Notes: generated by a model from the letters alone, not told the origin. DNA of 64,000 nucleotides from Sciurus carolinensis (GCF_902686445.1 NC_062222.1:137027035-137091034); one strand, 5' to 3'; positions 1-12,629 are shown, counted from the stretch's first letter. Numbers and translations: made by a program.

Positions 1-1499
1 CTGGGGCAAAGACTGCCCACGGCCACCCAGCCCTGGAGGCCCTAGGTAACACCTGGGGGCCCAGGATGTTCCTCAGTGTAGCTGCCTCGCCACTTAACTG
101 GGCTTTTCAAGTGGGCTTTATATAACATTTGTGTAATAAAAAGCACAACTTCAATATATTTTGTAAGTTTGCTTTTGCAATGGATTTCACTCTCGAAGTG
201 GTCCGAAACCCCTGCGGTTGTTGCCGGGGTCCCACGGAGTGGAGAATTGCCAAACCTCATTCCCCAGACCCACTAAGCCTGCCACTGTTTACCCAGGTCA
301 GGGCCACCGCAGAGGGAGTTGGGTGGAGGCCGGAGCTCTTCCCGGGCCTCGGCCTTGGGTTTGGGTTGGTCCTCCCCCGGCTGTGAAGCTGCAAAGGTAA
401 GTTTTTAAGACCAGGACATCTGCAAACCCGAGAGGAAGCTGTGACTGGAGCCCCCGGCTCACCAGGCGGCTCCTGCCTTGCGGGTGGCTGCTGCTCACGG
501 CGCACAGGGGGCTCAGGTGCGTGGCGTGTACACACCCGTGAAACTGTCGCCTCGCTGGAGCACATGCGTCCCCCACGGTCCCCTCCCCCGTGTCACCCCT
601 GCTCCTGCCCCTCCTTCCCACCGTCCACTGTGGCCATGGATCGCTGGCCTCTCCTCTGACAGATGTAAAAACTGACAGGCTCAGGGCTTCATGTTTCCAC
701 CAGTGACACTTGGCAGTCCCCGTTCCTCCGTGCCCGCCCCCAACCCTCGTCACCGCCTGACTCTCACCATCTCACCCTGCCTCCTCCTCTGGTCTGGTCT
801 GCCGCAGGGGCTAGCAGGGCCCAGGCCCCTACCCCGGCCTCAGGGTTCCCAGATGGCCACCATCCCTGGCCCTCGCGGTCACGTCCCCGCTCATCCTGTC
901 TGCATTGGAGTGCGTGCTCCTGGAGTTCCCTGCTGTCCAGCCAGGTGGGCGTGGCCGGCTCACAGGACATGGCTCAGGGCCACAGGCCTCGGGGCTGGCC
1001 AGTCCGCGGCTATGAGGTGTACCTTCCCAGTGGAGGGGACAACTTTGAACAACCTCCTCCTCGGCCAGAAGTCTCCATTGCAGATGTCCTGGAATGTTCC
1101 AGATGCACAGGGCCCCCAGGGGATATGGATGCCTCTGACAGTGGCCAGCTCTCCGAGGAAGCCCGCCCAGCTCCAGGAAGGGGCCTGTGAGGCTCTGAGC
1201 ACTGGGAGGGAACAGATGGGACATCTGCATGAGGTGGTCATCAAGCAGGACTGAGGATCCTGGGCTGTGAGGCTCCTCTGTCTTCCCCTGGGGCCATCCA
1301 GATGGCAGCAGGGTGGTCTCGGCCTGTATGTCCCAGCAAGCCATGCTGGGGAGAGGTAGCACAGGGTTCAGGGTTTGCACCCCCAGTTCACAGCCACACG
1401 GAGCATGTGGGTGTGGTTTTCGGAGGTAGTGTCTGGGCCCAGGTCCTTTAGTCAGGGCTGGTTGTTGGAGAGCGGGCTACTTTGTTGCCTTTGATGTTA
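1..1499. other. Intronic single-copy sequence
   Basis: GC-rich apart from an AT-rich patch at about 115-190 (gctttatataacatttgtgt, tttgtaagtttgcttttgca). No gene or confident repeat. Confidence 0.6.
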
Positions 1500-1800
1500 C
1501 TGTAACGAAACCCTTGAGGGAAGCGCTTCATCAAGGAGGCGGGTTTATTTTGTTCATCATTCTGGAGGTTTGAGGGGCAGCATCTCATGATAGCTTTTTC
1601 TGAGTCTTGAAGTGGCTCAGGGTGTCACATGGCAAGAGCATATGTCCCCTCTGGGCTCTCCCTTTCCTTCTGAAACCACCGGGACTCTGTCTCGGGGTGC
1701 ACCTGATGACCTTCCCTGGTCCTAATGGCCTCCCAAAGGCCCCACCCTGAACACTGTGGGTGAGGTTTCCTCGCTCTCCTGACTCACGTGGGGATGCGAC
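1500..1800. mobile_element. Rodent-type interspersed repeat remnant
   Basis: The pattern of a gggtttattttgttcatcat segment, then attctggaggtttgagg, then tggcaagagcatatg resembles a widespread rodent repeat that begins with ggtttattttggctcac and an ...ctggaggtt... block. It is strongly diverged; family and ends are uncertain. It abuts the MLT1-like LTR that follows. Confidence 0.45.
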
Positions 1801-1859
1801 TTCCACACCGGAGGTGCCCTCAAGCCATGTTGAAACTAAGGCAGATTCGAAGCCAGGGG

Positions 1860-2125
1860 CTGGGCTCTTCTAGACGAGGAGGGGATCTAGACACAGATGC
1901 AGCAGGGACCCTGTGGACACGGGGGCAGAGCTTGCAGCGATGCCACCACCAGCCAAGGATGCCTAGGCCGCCGGAGCTGGAGGAGGCCGGGGTCCTCCAG
2001 AGCCTATGGAGGGGTGTGGCCCCACACCTTGACTCAGACCTCAGGCCTCCAGACTTGTAAAAGAATTAATTTCTGTTGCTTTAAACCCCATTTTTGATGC
2101 CTTATAGTGGCAGCTCAGAAACTAA
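1860..2125 (+). mobile_element. MaLR MLT1-like LTR, 3' part
   Basis: The segment carries ccggagctggaggaggc, gagcctatggaggggtgtgg, ccacaccttgactcagacct, cctccagacttgtaaaagaa and tttctgttgctttaaa, in the order of an MLT1 LTR ending. No internal region is visible. Confidence 0.7.
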
Positions 2126-2191
2126 AGCTTAGGAGTTTCTGCTGAAAGTCCTTTTACAGTGTGTCCCTGGGCCGTACTGTATAGAAAGGAC

Positions 2192-2360
2192 CATCCATCC
2201 ATCCATCTCCCCACCCACCCGCCCACTTATCCTTCCATTTACGCGCCCATGCATGTGAACATGAAATCCATCTATCTTTCTATTCATTCTTCATCCGTCC
2301 GTCTTGCTGTCCTTTCCTCCCTCCCCTCCCTCTCTTCCTTCTACCCATCCATCCATAAAC
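2192..2360. repeat. Degenerate (CATC)n / pyrimidine-rich simple repeat
   Basis: Runs of ccatccatccatccat are followed by decayed ccacccacccgccc and tccgtccgtc variants up to about 2360, where ccatccatccat returns. It is old and imperfect. Confidence 0.85.
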
Positions 2361-2429
2361 ATGCATGGAGCATCTCTGGTGTTCCAGACACTGTGCCAAG
2401 CGTCTGAGATACAGGACAAGACACAGAAA

Positions 2430-2560
2430 AGCCTATTCAGGAAGCTTTTGTTGAGCATCTGTTGTATGCCAGTGTAGCGCCAGCACCAAGCACAAAGTTT
2501 TGGGCATAAATAAGTGAATATAAAGTAAGGGCTTTCAGTAGCACAGGGTAGGTGCTCTGG
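2430..2560. mobile_element. L2/MIR-type ancient repeat fragment
   Basis: The ttgttgagcatctgttgtat and gccagtgtagcgccagcacc segment matches the well-known tattgagcacctactatgtgcc motif of L2/MIR 3' ends. Highly diverged. Confidence 0.55.
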
Positions 2561-2672
2561 GAGAGCTGGCTCAGTGTCCCCAGGATTTTAAGACAATCCC
2601 GAGTAAGTTAACCTCCTTCTCAGCCTTTGCCTGGACTAGGCCTGGTAAGGAGTGCAAAGTCCCTGTCTGGGG

Positions 2673-2724
2673 GGTAACTCTCATCACTGGCCATCGAAGG
2701 TAACTCTCATCACTGGCCATGGAG
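2673..2724. repeat. 26-bp tandem duplication, two copies
   Basis: ggtaactctcatcactggcc starts at 2673 and again at 2699. The copies differ at the cgaa/ggag end. It is a recent local duplication with no evident function. Confidence 0.9.
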
Positions 2725-3069
2725 GCTGCTGAAATCTTCTATTCCTTCTAGAAATAGATGGGAATCCAAAGGTTGCACTCTGCACAGCTCCCAGCCCTTC
2801 TGAATGTGACCCCAGAGGTGTGGGTCCCCATCCCCACCAGGGCTGGTGATCCCCAGGGCCCTGAGTCTCTGAAGGAAGGAACCAGGTCCCTTGGGACTTC
2901 TGCTTTCCTCCTGGACCTGGGTTCCCGAGGCAGCCAGGCTTCCATCCACCTTGCCTGCCCTGGTCAGGAGGCTGCACGGAGGCCCCTCTCGCTCCCCAGG
3001 AGAAGGCAGAATCAGACCTTTAGGGGCTCCAGGGCAGTTTTGGGGACAGCGCACCTGAGGTGTCTTTGG

Positions 3070-3185
3070 AGGCCATGAGCACATTCATTTACCAAACGTC
3101 GGCAGATGGTCACTATGTGCCTGTACACTGCAGGGGACGGGGATCCAGAGTGGCAGACCTGCAGGTGACGAGGATGAGTCCACCC
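3070..3185. mobile_element. L2-type ancient repeat fragment
   Basis: The stretch cattcatttaccaaacgtcg, cactatgtgcctgtacactg and ggggatccagagtggcaga follows the L2 pattern of feeding into 'gtgcc...actg...ggggatacagag'. It is weak but in the right order. Confidence 0.45.
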
Positions 3186-3999
3186 TGCACCTGCGCATGT
3201 GGAAGCGTCCCCCACACGGACGCGTGTCCTGTTGCATGTGTGGCATGGCAATCCATGTCAGGAGGGGTGGCAGCTGCGGGGTGATGTGCCTGCATGTCCC
3301 TCACCCTCCTGTGCTTGCCTGGCGGCCCTGCTCCCTCCATAGAGCCTTCTCCTCCCCTGGGCCCGAGCTCGTCTCTGGTTCCGCCTGCTCCGGTTACGGC
3401 TTCTTCTACGGTCTTCTGGGGCCACCCTGCAGGCTCCCAGGACCACCATCGGAGGGTGAGGAGGGCTCAGCAGCACAGGGTGCCACCTGCCACCCTCCTC
3501 CGTGACCTGGCTGATTAGACATGGGGACCTGGTGTTCTGGAGAGTCGTGTCCCTGTGCGCTGAGGCCACCCCAGGACCTCAGGAGGTGACTGCAGGTGGA
3601 GACAGGGCTTTTACAGAGTGGGAGTTAAAATGGGGTCATTTGGGTGGTCCCCATCTGAAAGTGCCCTGCATCTCTAGAAGAGGAGGTTGGACCAAGGGGG
3701 ATGTTAGGGCACAGACACATAGAAGGTGACCACATGGGGCTGTGGGGAGGCCCTGTCACACCATGCTGGGCAGCCTGGGGGAGCCACCCTGCCGCACCCA
3801 CACCATAGTCACACAGCCTCGAGCACCCACCTTGGTGGCTCTTACACAGCCCAGAGCCCCCGTCCAGCGCACTCTGACGGCTGGGGGCTGGAGGCACAGG
3901 TCACCTGAGGTTGGTCTGCTTACAGCAGCTGCTGTTGGACACCCTGTCTGCACACTGAGCTCTTCCCAAATGAACACCTCCACTCCCTGAAAGGACCCG

Positions 4000-4140
4000 G
4001 GGGAGCAATCACCATTCCCTCCATCTGGCACAGGAGAAATTGAGGCACAAAGAGGTTAAGTCACTTGTCCAAGGCCACCCAGCAGTGCACAGGGCAATCA
4101 GGACTGGACTTCACTCTCCCAGGCTCTGGCCTGCTTCCCG
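4000..4140 (-). mobile_element. MIR SINE, antisense
   Basis: The complement of the MIR core is clear in gaaattgaggcacaaagagg, ttaagtcacttgtccaaggc and cacccagcagtgcac. Ends approximate. Confidence 0.8.
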
Positions 4141-4337
4141 TTCTACCTGCACCCCTGCACGCCCCTCTCCACAGGCGTATGGGGACCCGGGTGGCTGAGA
4201 GCATCCAGTTTAAGATAAGCCTGGGGCAGGTGGGCCCGGAACCTGCAGAGGAAGGTCCTCCCAGCACAGCTTGTGCTCCTCCGACTGCCGGGGCCCCCTT
4301 GCTGCCTCTGCAGCCCAGCAGGAGCCTTGGCCGTGGC

Positions 4338-4440
4338 CCTGCATTGAGAAGTGAAAAGCACCCAGAAAATCCACCTGGGACATGGGATTTCATGCAAGAG
4401 ATTTTATTAAGTGGACAGGTGGAGTGTCTGCCCCCAGGGT

Positions 4441-4472
<32 letters not shown>

Positions 4473-4690
4473 GGAGAGAGGGACAGAGAGAGAGGGAACG
4501 GCGGTAGAGCCATTCTTAAGTAGTCAAATTTCACGGCTAATAACAACGACCAATGATTGCTAAGGATGTTCGCGACTGACAAGTGGACCGATGGCTGGCG
4601 AGGATGTTCGCAGGCTGGGATCTGGGTTGTAAGATGGTGTGTGGGGGCGCAGAATGCCGGCGGCAGCTGGTGCCAGTTTGTGTGGTTACT
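4338..4690 (-). mobile_element. ERV-like solo LTR, copy A, antisense
   Basis: On the minus strand there is a promoter-like ACTTAAGAATG (complement at 4511-4520), then a CT-rich tract, then CACTTAATAAAATC. The AATAAA poly(A) signal is at 4403-4408, followed by about 60 bases resembling R/U5. A second copy at 58127-59440 shares the same order of parts, namely cattcttaagtagt, tggctggcgagg and ttttattaagtg. Two dispersed copies, a promoter-to-poly(A) layout and no internal genes point to a solo LTR of an endogenous retrovirus. The family is not identified and the outer ends are approximate. No retroviral coding region is seen. Confidence 0.7.
4439..4498. repeat. (GA)n tract inside LTR copy A
   Basis: About 60 bases of GA with a few G insertions and one C. 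The same tract occupies about 1 kb in LTR copy B, so the two copies differ mainly in length here. Confidence 0.9.
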
Positions 4691-4959
4691 GGTAATTTGC
4701 CAACACAGAGGCTGCCGGCGGCTCACCTGTCTCAGGGGTCATTTAAGCTGGTGCTGTTGTTGCTCAAGACCAAAGGTCAGGCCTGTCTGGATGGCTGTCA
4801 CCATCCAGAAACAAAACACTTGAGCTTCCTGCAGCCCCTAGGCCCCCATTTAGCCCTTACAGGAAGTTCGCCTTGTCCCTGTCTGGGATGTTCCAGGACT
4901 GGGAGTTTCAGGTATTTGGGATTTTGTGTCAGGCTGGCCTAAACACAAAGGCTGAGGTA

Positions 4960-5115
4960 CGAGTAGGGGTTCTGCAGTATTTATTGAGCACCTACTTTGT
5001 GCCAGACACTGTTGCCTCAGGGGCCACAGCAGTGAATTATCAGCCACCACAAACCCTGTCCTCATGGAGCTGGCCATTCTGGGGTGGGAGGAGCAGGCAG
5101 TACACAGACAAGCAC
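4960..5115. mobile_element. L2-type ancient repeat fragment
   Basis: tatttattgagcacctactt, tgtgccagacactgtt, cacagcagtgaattatc and ccctgtcctcatggagctgg occur in that order, followed by acacagacaagcacaataaa. This is one of the best-preserved old repeats in the window. Confidence 0.75.
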
Positions 5116-5531
5116 AATAAAGGTGCAGCGTCTCTCTAAGGAGCTCCAGGAGGCTGGGGTGGTCAGGGGATAGGGACGGGCAGAGATGCCTGGGTAGGCG
5201 GGTGGCCATGACCCTGGAGGATTCTGCACCTGGCCATTTGGCTCCAGTGCTGGTGTCCCGGCATTGCTCTGCCTGGGGGCTGTTGGGGGTAGAGCTCGTA
5301 AGGCCGAGGCACCATGCTGGCTGTGCTAGCCGGGCCAGACTGAGCCTGAAAAGCTCACGCAGTTCCGTCAGCACCATGCGGTCGAGACAGAGCGGTCCTG
5401 TAGCTCCCCAGATATCCTTCCGTGCCTCCGTTGTCTCCTCCGTCGTGACAATACTGGTTTGGTGGTGGTTCCTGTGCCCTCCCTTTTCCAGAAGGTCACC
5501 TTGGATGGAGCCCCTGGCCTGCAGCCCTCGA

Positions 5532-5590
5532 GTGAGGCTTCTTCCCGAGTGTCGTGCCTCAGAGACCAGCCACGTAGCAGGCTCGGTGCT
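5532..5590. repeat. Dispersed 59-bp repeat, copy 1
   Basis: gtgaggcttcttcccgagtg opens a block that recurs at 6445-6502 in the same orientation. The copies share gtgcctcagaga, ggccacgta/cagccacgta and caggct. They differ at about one base in seven. Not a family I recognise. Confidence 0.75.
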
Positions 5591-8500
5591 TGGTTTTCCA
5601 CTGGGTGGATGAACCCCAGTTTGCTTTCACATCTGCTCTGGGTTGTTTCTGGCTGTTGGTGATTAGAAAGGTGTGTTTGGCATCTTAAATGTGTCCTGTC
5701 TTTTCTGGTGGGTTGCTGGACATTGCGTACGGAGGAGGCTCAGGTAGCCTTAGGGCTGGGGACAGCCACCTTCTCTTGCCTCCGGCCGTCCTGTGGGGGG
5801 CTCAGTCCTTCTCATCAGGAATTGAGCCAGGTTTGGACTCTGTTGCCTAAGAACCAAATTGGACCCCTGACTTGCCTCATCTGTCGTTTGTACCATTTCC
5901 TAGTGTTGAAAAACCCAAATCATCTGCAATTTGGCTTCTCTTGAAAATTGAAGTGCGACCTTGCCGGTGGCCGTCGTGCGCTGGCCAACGTCAGCAACCA
6001 GCTGGTGCGGGTGGCCGCCCCGCCATGGGCCGGGCCCGAGCACCGTGCTTCGTGCTGGGCCTGCCGCGGAGCCACCTGAGTCCTCTGCATCACCTTCCTG
6101 GGATTGGCAGATGGCCGGGTGTGGTTTCTGGACACCGAATGACAGCCAGCACACACCTCGTGGAAAGATGGAGAAGTTCTGATGCCGCTGTGATGTCCCC
6201 ATGGAGAGATTGAAGCCAGCGTGGGAGCTCAGCTCCTGGGGGCACTTCTTTCCACTCTAGTGGAGGCTCGGAGGCTGGGAGAGGCCTCCCTTCCCTGACT
6301 CCCTGCGGTCTAGCTCGGTGGGCGCGCTGCTGCCCTCCCCACAGCACCGTGGTTTGGGGTGGGCCGAGGAGTCCCCCGGGGGGACGGCACTTTGCTGATG
6401 TGCAGAAAGGCTGAGCCAGACCAGCAGGTTTGCTCTCGTCCCGGGTGAGGCTTCTTCCCGAGTGTTGTGCCTCAGAGACTGGCCACGTAACAGGCTTGTG
6501 CTGTTACTGCTGGGAAGACTCACGGCTGACATTTTATTTTGAGGACCCAGATCCCTGAGCTTGTTGCCAGATGGCTGGAGCAGCAGCTGACAAACGCCAG
6601 GCGCTGCTGGAGGGGATTGGGAAACGCAGACACGCGGCGCTGGGGTGAGCCCTGCTTCCGGGTGGAGGGCTCGGTGACTTCCTGGTGGCGGCCAGAGCTC
6701 CTCCCACCTCCGGAGCCAGGCCTCGTGCTCCGTCCTCGTCCACGGAAGTGGGGAGAAGGCCCAGGTGAAAGGATGGCGGGGTTGGTGCCGGCTCTGTGTT
6801 CACTAGAGGAAGTGACTGGGCCCTCTTGGGGACACCGTGGTGAGAAGGTCCTTCCCTCCTGGGACTTCCATTCCAGTGGGAACAGTCACGCGGTCGGCAA
6901 CTCGGGAGCGCCGGGATTTCTGATGGGCGGAAGTGGTGTCGAGACTGGTGTGGAGCAGGGGGTGACAGGGCCACAGGCCACTGCCACAAGGGCTGGGCAG
7001 TTTCAGACACTGTGGTCAAGCCACACTCAGGAGGACGTGGGCAGGGGATCGGCGGGGGCCACGGTCCTGACGCGGGACAGGCTTTGGGTTTTGAGTGCTG
7101 TGTGCGCCAGGGCGTTGGGAGGGCCGAGCTCGCTCTCCAGGGATGGGTATTGATTTTAGCGGAGAGGGGAGGCCGTGCGGAGGCTCAGTGCCTTGCACAC
7201 AGGTGGCTCTGGGACCCTGTTTGCTCTCTGGTCAAAGTGATACCACGTCGGAGCCCGTTGGCTTGTTCCTTGTGAGACTCTGCCAAGAAGCAGGCCTTGC
7301 CCCTCCTGGCCCACGAGGCACCAGGCTCCTCTGCCATCAGACAGGCTGGGCTTGGAGCAGCCTCTGCTGACCAGATCTGCTTGACCAGGGGTGGAGATGT
7401 GGCCCGTCCCTCCTGTGCTGGCCAGTCCTGACACTTGTCCTCAGGGTGGGGAAAATCTCGGACACAGACCCGATGGCGGGAGCAGAGAGGAGGGTGAGGA
7501 CGAAGGAGAGTGGCCTGATGGCCACAGCCCTGTCTTGGCCCCGAAGGTGCCGTTCCCTCTGGACAGGACTCGCCTGCCCTCACCTCTTCCGGTGCTCAGC
7601 TTGGAGCAAACCTTGCCTCACTGCTGTGGGGCTGGCCTCTCCTGGTCCATGGTGAGTGGCCGTGACATGCCCAGGTCCCCCTGCACTGCCCACATACTCA
7701 TCTCGCTCCCAGCAGGCCGAGGCGGGCCAGGCAGGGGTCTGCTGCCCACAGGGCTCCGTGGACTGACTCTGAAGAGGAACTGCAGGGAGGGGCAGGGACC
7801 CTGGAGAGGCTGAGACGTCCCCACCCCGTCCAGACCCAGGCAGCCTCTCCGCCTCCTGCTCGCGCCCTCTCCAGGCAGCACAGGCTTGGCGGAGACGCTC
7901 TCTCGGGGCATCTGTGCTCTGGGTTCAGGTGAGTGCTGGCCGAAGGGCTGCGGTGTCCTTTGCGGAGGGGCCAGCGCTGGTGGACGCCTGCCCCATGACA
8001 AGCGGTCCAGGGGACCAGCACGAGGGCCCGTGATGGTGTGGAAAGAAGAGCACGGAGCACGGCCCAGGCAGGCGGGCGTCTGGGCTGGCCCGGGCGGTCT
8101 TGGGGCTCACAGATGAGGCGGCCGGCAGGTTGGTGGCCTGACAGAAGCAGACGTCCTTGAATCCTGGCACTGTGGAACGAATCCCAGGGATCAGGTCCTC
8201 CTTGAGGCTCGTTCCAGCCCCACCGTGTGGCTCCGAGGAGGCAGCCTCAGATCTAGGAGGCTCCTCTGAGGGGTGGTGGTGCCCCCCGCAGAGGATGGAC
8301 AGGATCATGGCAGCTTAGTCCCTGAGATCCCCACCCTCGATCACAAGAAGGCTCTGCCGCGGGCTGGTGTGGCCTTTGAGGTCAGCTCCACTCCTCCCTG
8401 TCCCTTCCTGGCCTTGGGTCCTGGTTTGCCACCTCCAGGTTAATTCTCTCCCAGAGTGCCAGCTCCACACTTGGGAAATGGGACAGCCCCTCGAGGACCA

Positions 8501-9174
8501 CTGAAGGACTCTGCTGAGCGGCTGGTCAGAAGGAGCCATGGCACGTGGACTGGGTGGGGGAGAAGGAAGCGCGTCCTGGAGGCAGACGCAGGACTGTGCT
8601 GTCGCCTGGCCTCCAGGTGGGCACCAGGCTGGCATCAGGAGCCTTCTCAGCCCCTGGGGGACCCCGATGGCGGCACGGGGGGGTGGGGACTGGGTGCGGG
8701 GTTGCCTCGGCCCCTCCCCTGAACAACGGCACCGAGTGTGGGTGGACACACCTGCTGGCGGCTTCCCACTCACCTCCAGGAGCCTCTGTGTTCCCATCTG
8801 TAAGCTGGGCTTGTGGCCATTGGTGCTCTCATTGGATGTGAACACGCCCGTGGCTCCCGCACGTGATGGGCCCCCGGAAACGAGTGAGCCAATGGAAGAG
8901 GGTGAGCAGGAAGCTGGGGAGAACAGCTGGTTTTCTTTCTCTCTGCAAGAGAAACTGTGGGCCTTGCTGGGTGTGGGAGCACGGGGTGGGCAGCTCCACT
9001 GAGCGGTCCCCAGCTTCAGATGGGCATGGGTTGGGCACCGCCCTGGGGCAGGCAGAGCGCCAGAGGCCCTCAGGCAGCCTCTCCGATGGGGAGCAGGTGA
9101 CCTGGAAGTGTCCCTGCAGTCTGGTTTCTGGGACTGGCCCCTGGGCTTCCTTGCTCCAAAGGCACAGATACCCA
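5591..9174. other. Intronic sequence, decayed repeats only
   Basis: Apart from the 59-bp repeat copy at 6445 I see only L2-like remnants (around 6780-7060, tggtgagaaggtccttccct and ttccattccagtgggaacag). No exon-like segment. Confidence 0.5.
6445..6502. repeat. Dispersed 59-bp repeat, copy 2
   Basis: Same block as 5532-5590, about 910 bp downstream, direct orientation. The flanks of the two copies do not obviously match, so it may be two remnants of one old interspersed element or a small local duplication. Confidence 0.75.
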
Positions 9175-9245
9175 ATATCCTCCCAGCAGCATCTATTGAG
9201 CACCCACTGTGTGCCAGATGCTGCTTTTGTGGGGGTAGAGGGTGG
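9175..9245. mobile_element. L2/MIR-type ancient repeat fragment
   Basis: agcatctattgagcacccac and tgtgtgccagatgctg form the recognisable core. The rest is too decayed to bound. Confidence 0.65.
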
Positions 9246-10899
9246 AGGGGCTGGAGTCCAGCCTGGACACAGGCAGCACCAATGCAGTGGGGCCTGTGTG
9301 ACAGAAGAGGGTCCAGGAGGGGAGCCCCAGCCCCCTGAGCGGGTGGGGAGCCAGCCAGGTGTGCGTCTCACTGGAGAGGTCTTTTGACGGTCAGGTGGAT
9401 TCCTGGGATGGGGAGGCAGGAAGGGTGTTCCCAGTGGGGTGCTGGGTGGTCTTGGAGCTTCTGGGTGGGGTTTGGCTGCATCGCGGTCCCGATCCTGGGA
9501 GCTGAAGGCACTGGGACAGCAGGCCTGCTTCCTGGGGGCCCAAGGCAGAGGGACTTTGTCCTACAGGCCCAGGGCTTGGGGGCAGGTCTCCAGCAGGGGT
9601 GGAGGCCCTGGTTCAGTCTCCTTCATGGGCCCCACGTAGGTCTATGACCACCTCATTTCAGTGTCCTCACCTTAAAATGGGGACAGCAGGGTCCCCTGTG
9701 ATGTGGGACCGCAGTGACACAGCACTGGGCTGGAGCCGCGGTCTTGCGGCCGTGGCCGCCTCTTCTCCCCTCTTGCACGCCTGAGCTTGACATGTCCAGG
9801 TCATTTCCTCAGGTAGGCTTGTCCCGGGCATGCAGGCTAAGGAGTCTCTGTCTGGGTCAGCTGGAGACACTGCTGAGCCCCCAGGGGCACTGAGGCCCTG
9901 CAGAGACCTGCCAGCCCAGCGGGAGTGTCCCTGCCCAGTTGTGACGCAGCTGAGCAGCAGTGGAGCGAGGAGGGCGGGTCCCTGCTGGTCCGAGTCCTGT
10001 TGTCCGTCGTGAAGTCCTGGCTCGGCACTCGAAGCTCTGGAGCCAGAGGCCCGGTCGCCCCTGCCGTCCTGCTGCTCCCTGGGATGTGAGGCGTAAAACC
10101 TCGGCAGGACCCATGAGCTGACCCTAGTCAAGGGTCCACGTGCTCTGAGCAGCAGGGTCAGGGCCTGGGGGAGGCCCCGGGGTCAGACGCGGCCGCCATT
10201 TTCCCTGGCATGTGGCACCCACTTCTGGGCAGTGGAGGCGGCTCTCGGGCAGGCAGCGTGTCTTCTGAGCTGAGGGCTGGCGGGAACCGGCCTCCGGTGT
10301 CTTAGGTAGAGACCGGGAGCAAGAGGTCACGTCCCTGAGGCCCCGGGCCTTGGCTGTGTCCCTTCTGATTTGCAAGCCCCGAGGGGGACTTCTCCCCGAG
10401 CAGCAGGAGGAGGCAGTGCGGGCGCCTGGCTGTGCCCACGCTGCTCCCGGCCGCCTTCCCTTTCCCGATGGTGCTCCTCAGCCCCCAGGTGGGCATTGCA
10501 GCAGCGGGCGCCTCCTGGAAGCCGGCCCCCCGGCCTCCCAAGCTGAGATGGTGAAGAGGCTACAGACTCCACGCCCAGCCCTTGGCCGCAGGCCAGCTGA
10601 GCTTCCGTGGACCGGAGTTGGGGGCAGGAAGCGCTGGCCGGCTGGAGGGTGAAGGGAGGGCAGCCTGGGGGCAGGAAGGGGCTGGCCCAGGGCCAGCATG
10701 CCCTCCGTGGTGAAGGGCCCTATTGATGAGCAGGCAACAGCAGTCAGGATGCAGCGGCCTCTTGAGCTGTCCTCTGGTCCCTGTGGCCTCTGAGCCTCTG
10801 CCTCTGCGCATAGTGGCCTAGCAGGTACCTGCCTGGTCCGAACCACCTGGATGTGGACATTCCCCTTCTGAGCTGGTGCACTGGAGTCCGGGGCTAGAT

Positions 10900-11290
10900 G
10901 GGCTTCCTGAGGCAGCGACAATAGAGTCCCCCCACCTTGGTGGCCTGCAGCAACAGCAACGATCTCCCTGAATGCCGAGTCTGAGTTCCAGGTCGGCCAT
11001 TTGGCTCCCTCTGTGGCCCTCGGCAGTTGCCTCCTGCCACCTGCAGCCTCCCTGGACTCCTGGCCTCCCTTGGCAGCCTCCTCTTGCAGTCACATCTTTC
11101 ATCTCTGTCTCCACGTTCACATGTCCTCTCCCTGTGTCTCTTCTTTCTCCTGTGGACACCAGTCACGGCTGGCTCAGGGCCTGCCCATCTGAAATGACCT
11201 CACTGTAATTTGATCCTGTCTGCAGAGACCTGGTTTCCAATTGAGGTCCCATTCTAGGGCTCCAGGGACCTGCCTCGGGGTGCTGATCAG
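10900..11290. mobile_element. Ancient interspersed repeat remnant, family unresolved
   Basis: The distal part reads tgaaatgacctcactgtaat, ttgatcctgtctgcagagac and ctggtttccaattgaggtcc. It matches the pattern 'tgacctcattttaacttgattacatctgcaaagaccctatttccaaataaggtcac' of a very common mammalian old repeat. The same pattern recurs at 12630-13060, 18600-18930 and 31350-31605. Confidence 0.5.
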
Positions 11291-12629
11291 CCACGGGGGT
11301 GCCCACAGCCCTCACTGTGCATCCTAGCCAGGTCCAGCTTGCTTTCCTGAGCTAGCCACTGCTGCCCTGCAGGACCCTGCCAGGCGTCTCCTCTCCTCGT
11401 CTCCTCGCTCTTGTCCCTTAAGGCTTGGCCTCGCTGAGACTGCCTCCGTGAAGCCTCCCGGGAGGCTCACGGGGACCTACCTTCTCACTTTGCCTCCTCT
11501 GGGGCTGCTGAAGGCACGCAGCAACCTCTCCTGTGCCCTCAGACCAAGGGCTCCCGAGGCTGGGACCCCCTCTGCCGTGTCTCAGTCCTTCCTTCCCTTC
11601 CCGGTGGCCCCATGAGCTGGATATCATGCTGGGCTTTTGACATGTGATCACTGAACTCTCAGGGCTCCCTAGGAGGCAGGACCATGTCATTTCCGTCCCA
11701 TGACAAGGAAGCAGCCTCCTCCGGGCACCTGTCACTGCCAGGGCCTTGCGGTGGGATGGGAGTGCAGGCCTGCAGGTCCACTTTGGGAGGGATCCCTGTG
11801 TTTCTCTGGCACCTTCTGTGTTCTCTACCTCAGAGACCCAGCAGGACAGGGACAGCCTGCTCGCCCTCAGGGACCTAGGCTGCTGGGAAAGGAGAACAGA
11901 AGCTTCCTTGGCAGTCACAGTCCTCAGCTGACCCCTCTGTGGCACTGGCCGGGGTCCACCTGTCTTAGGACCTCAGTTTTCCCACGTGTAGCCAGAGTCA
12001 CATCAACCAGCCTGTCTGGCCTGAGACACACATTGTGTGTCCGGCAGCCTGGCTGACTTGGCTCACCCCTGCCAGCTAACACAGGGCAGGGCTGAGTCCC
12101 GAGGCCCCACACAGTTGCCCCGTGGCCAGTGAGAACTGGTCAGCCTGGTGTGTCCTCCACGGGCCCAGGCAGGCATGGAACCTTCATACCCAGGCCAGGC
12201 TGGGGTTCCCAGGGGCGTTTGACTCCCGCTATCCTGTGTCCCTAGCTCTGGGGAAGAATCCAGGCCCATTCCAAGTCTGGTGACTCAGAGCTTCTGAGCA
12301 GAGAGCATGGGGTCAACTCCCTCCGCTCAATAGGGGCTTTGACAGGCCCTTGAGCTGGGCTGGCAGGCCAACCAGGACCTGGAGGGGCAGTTGTTGGGCC
12401 GCCTGCTCCAGTGGGCAGAATCAATGCTTGGCTTACCTAGGAAACCCACCTAGGGCCAGGAAGGGGCTTCAGGCTGAGGCAGCTGCCCATCCAGGACAGG
12501 TTCCACCAGGCCACAGCGGTAGCCATAGTGGACAGCCTGCTGGGAGGCTTAGTCACTTAGTCACTTAGGATTGAAAACCTTCAACCCCAAATCTCCTACT
12601 AAACCCATAGCAGGGGAGAACTGGGAATG

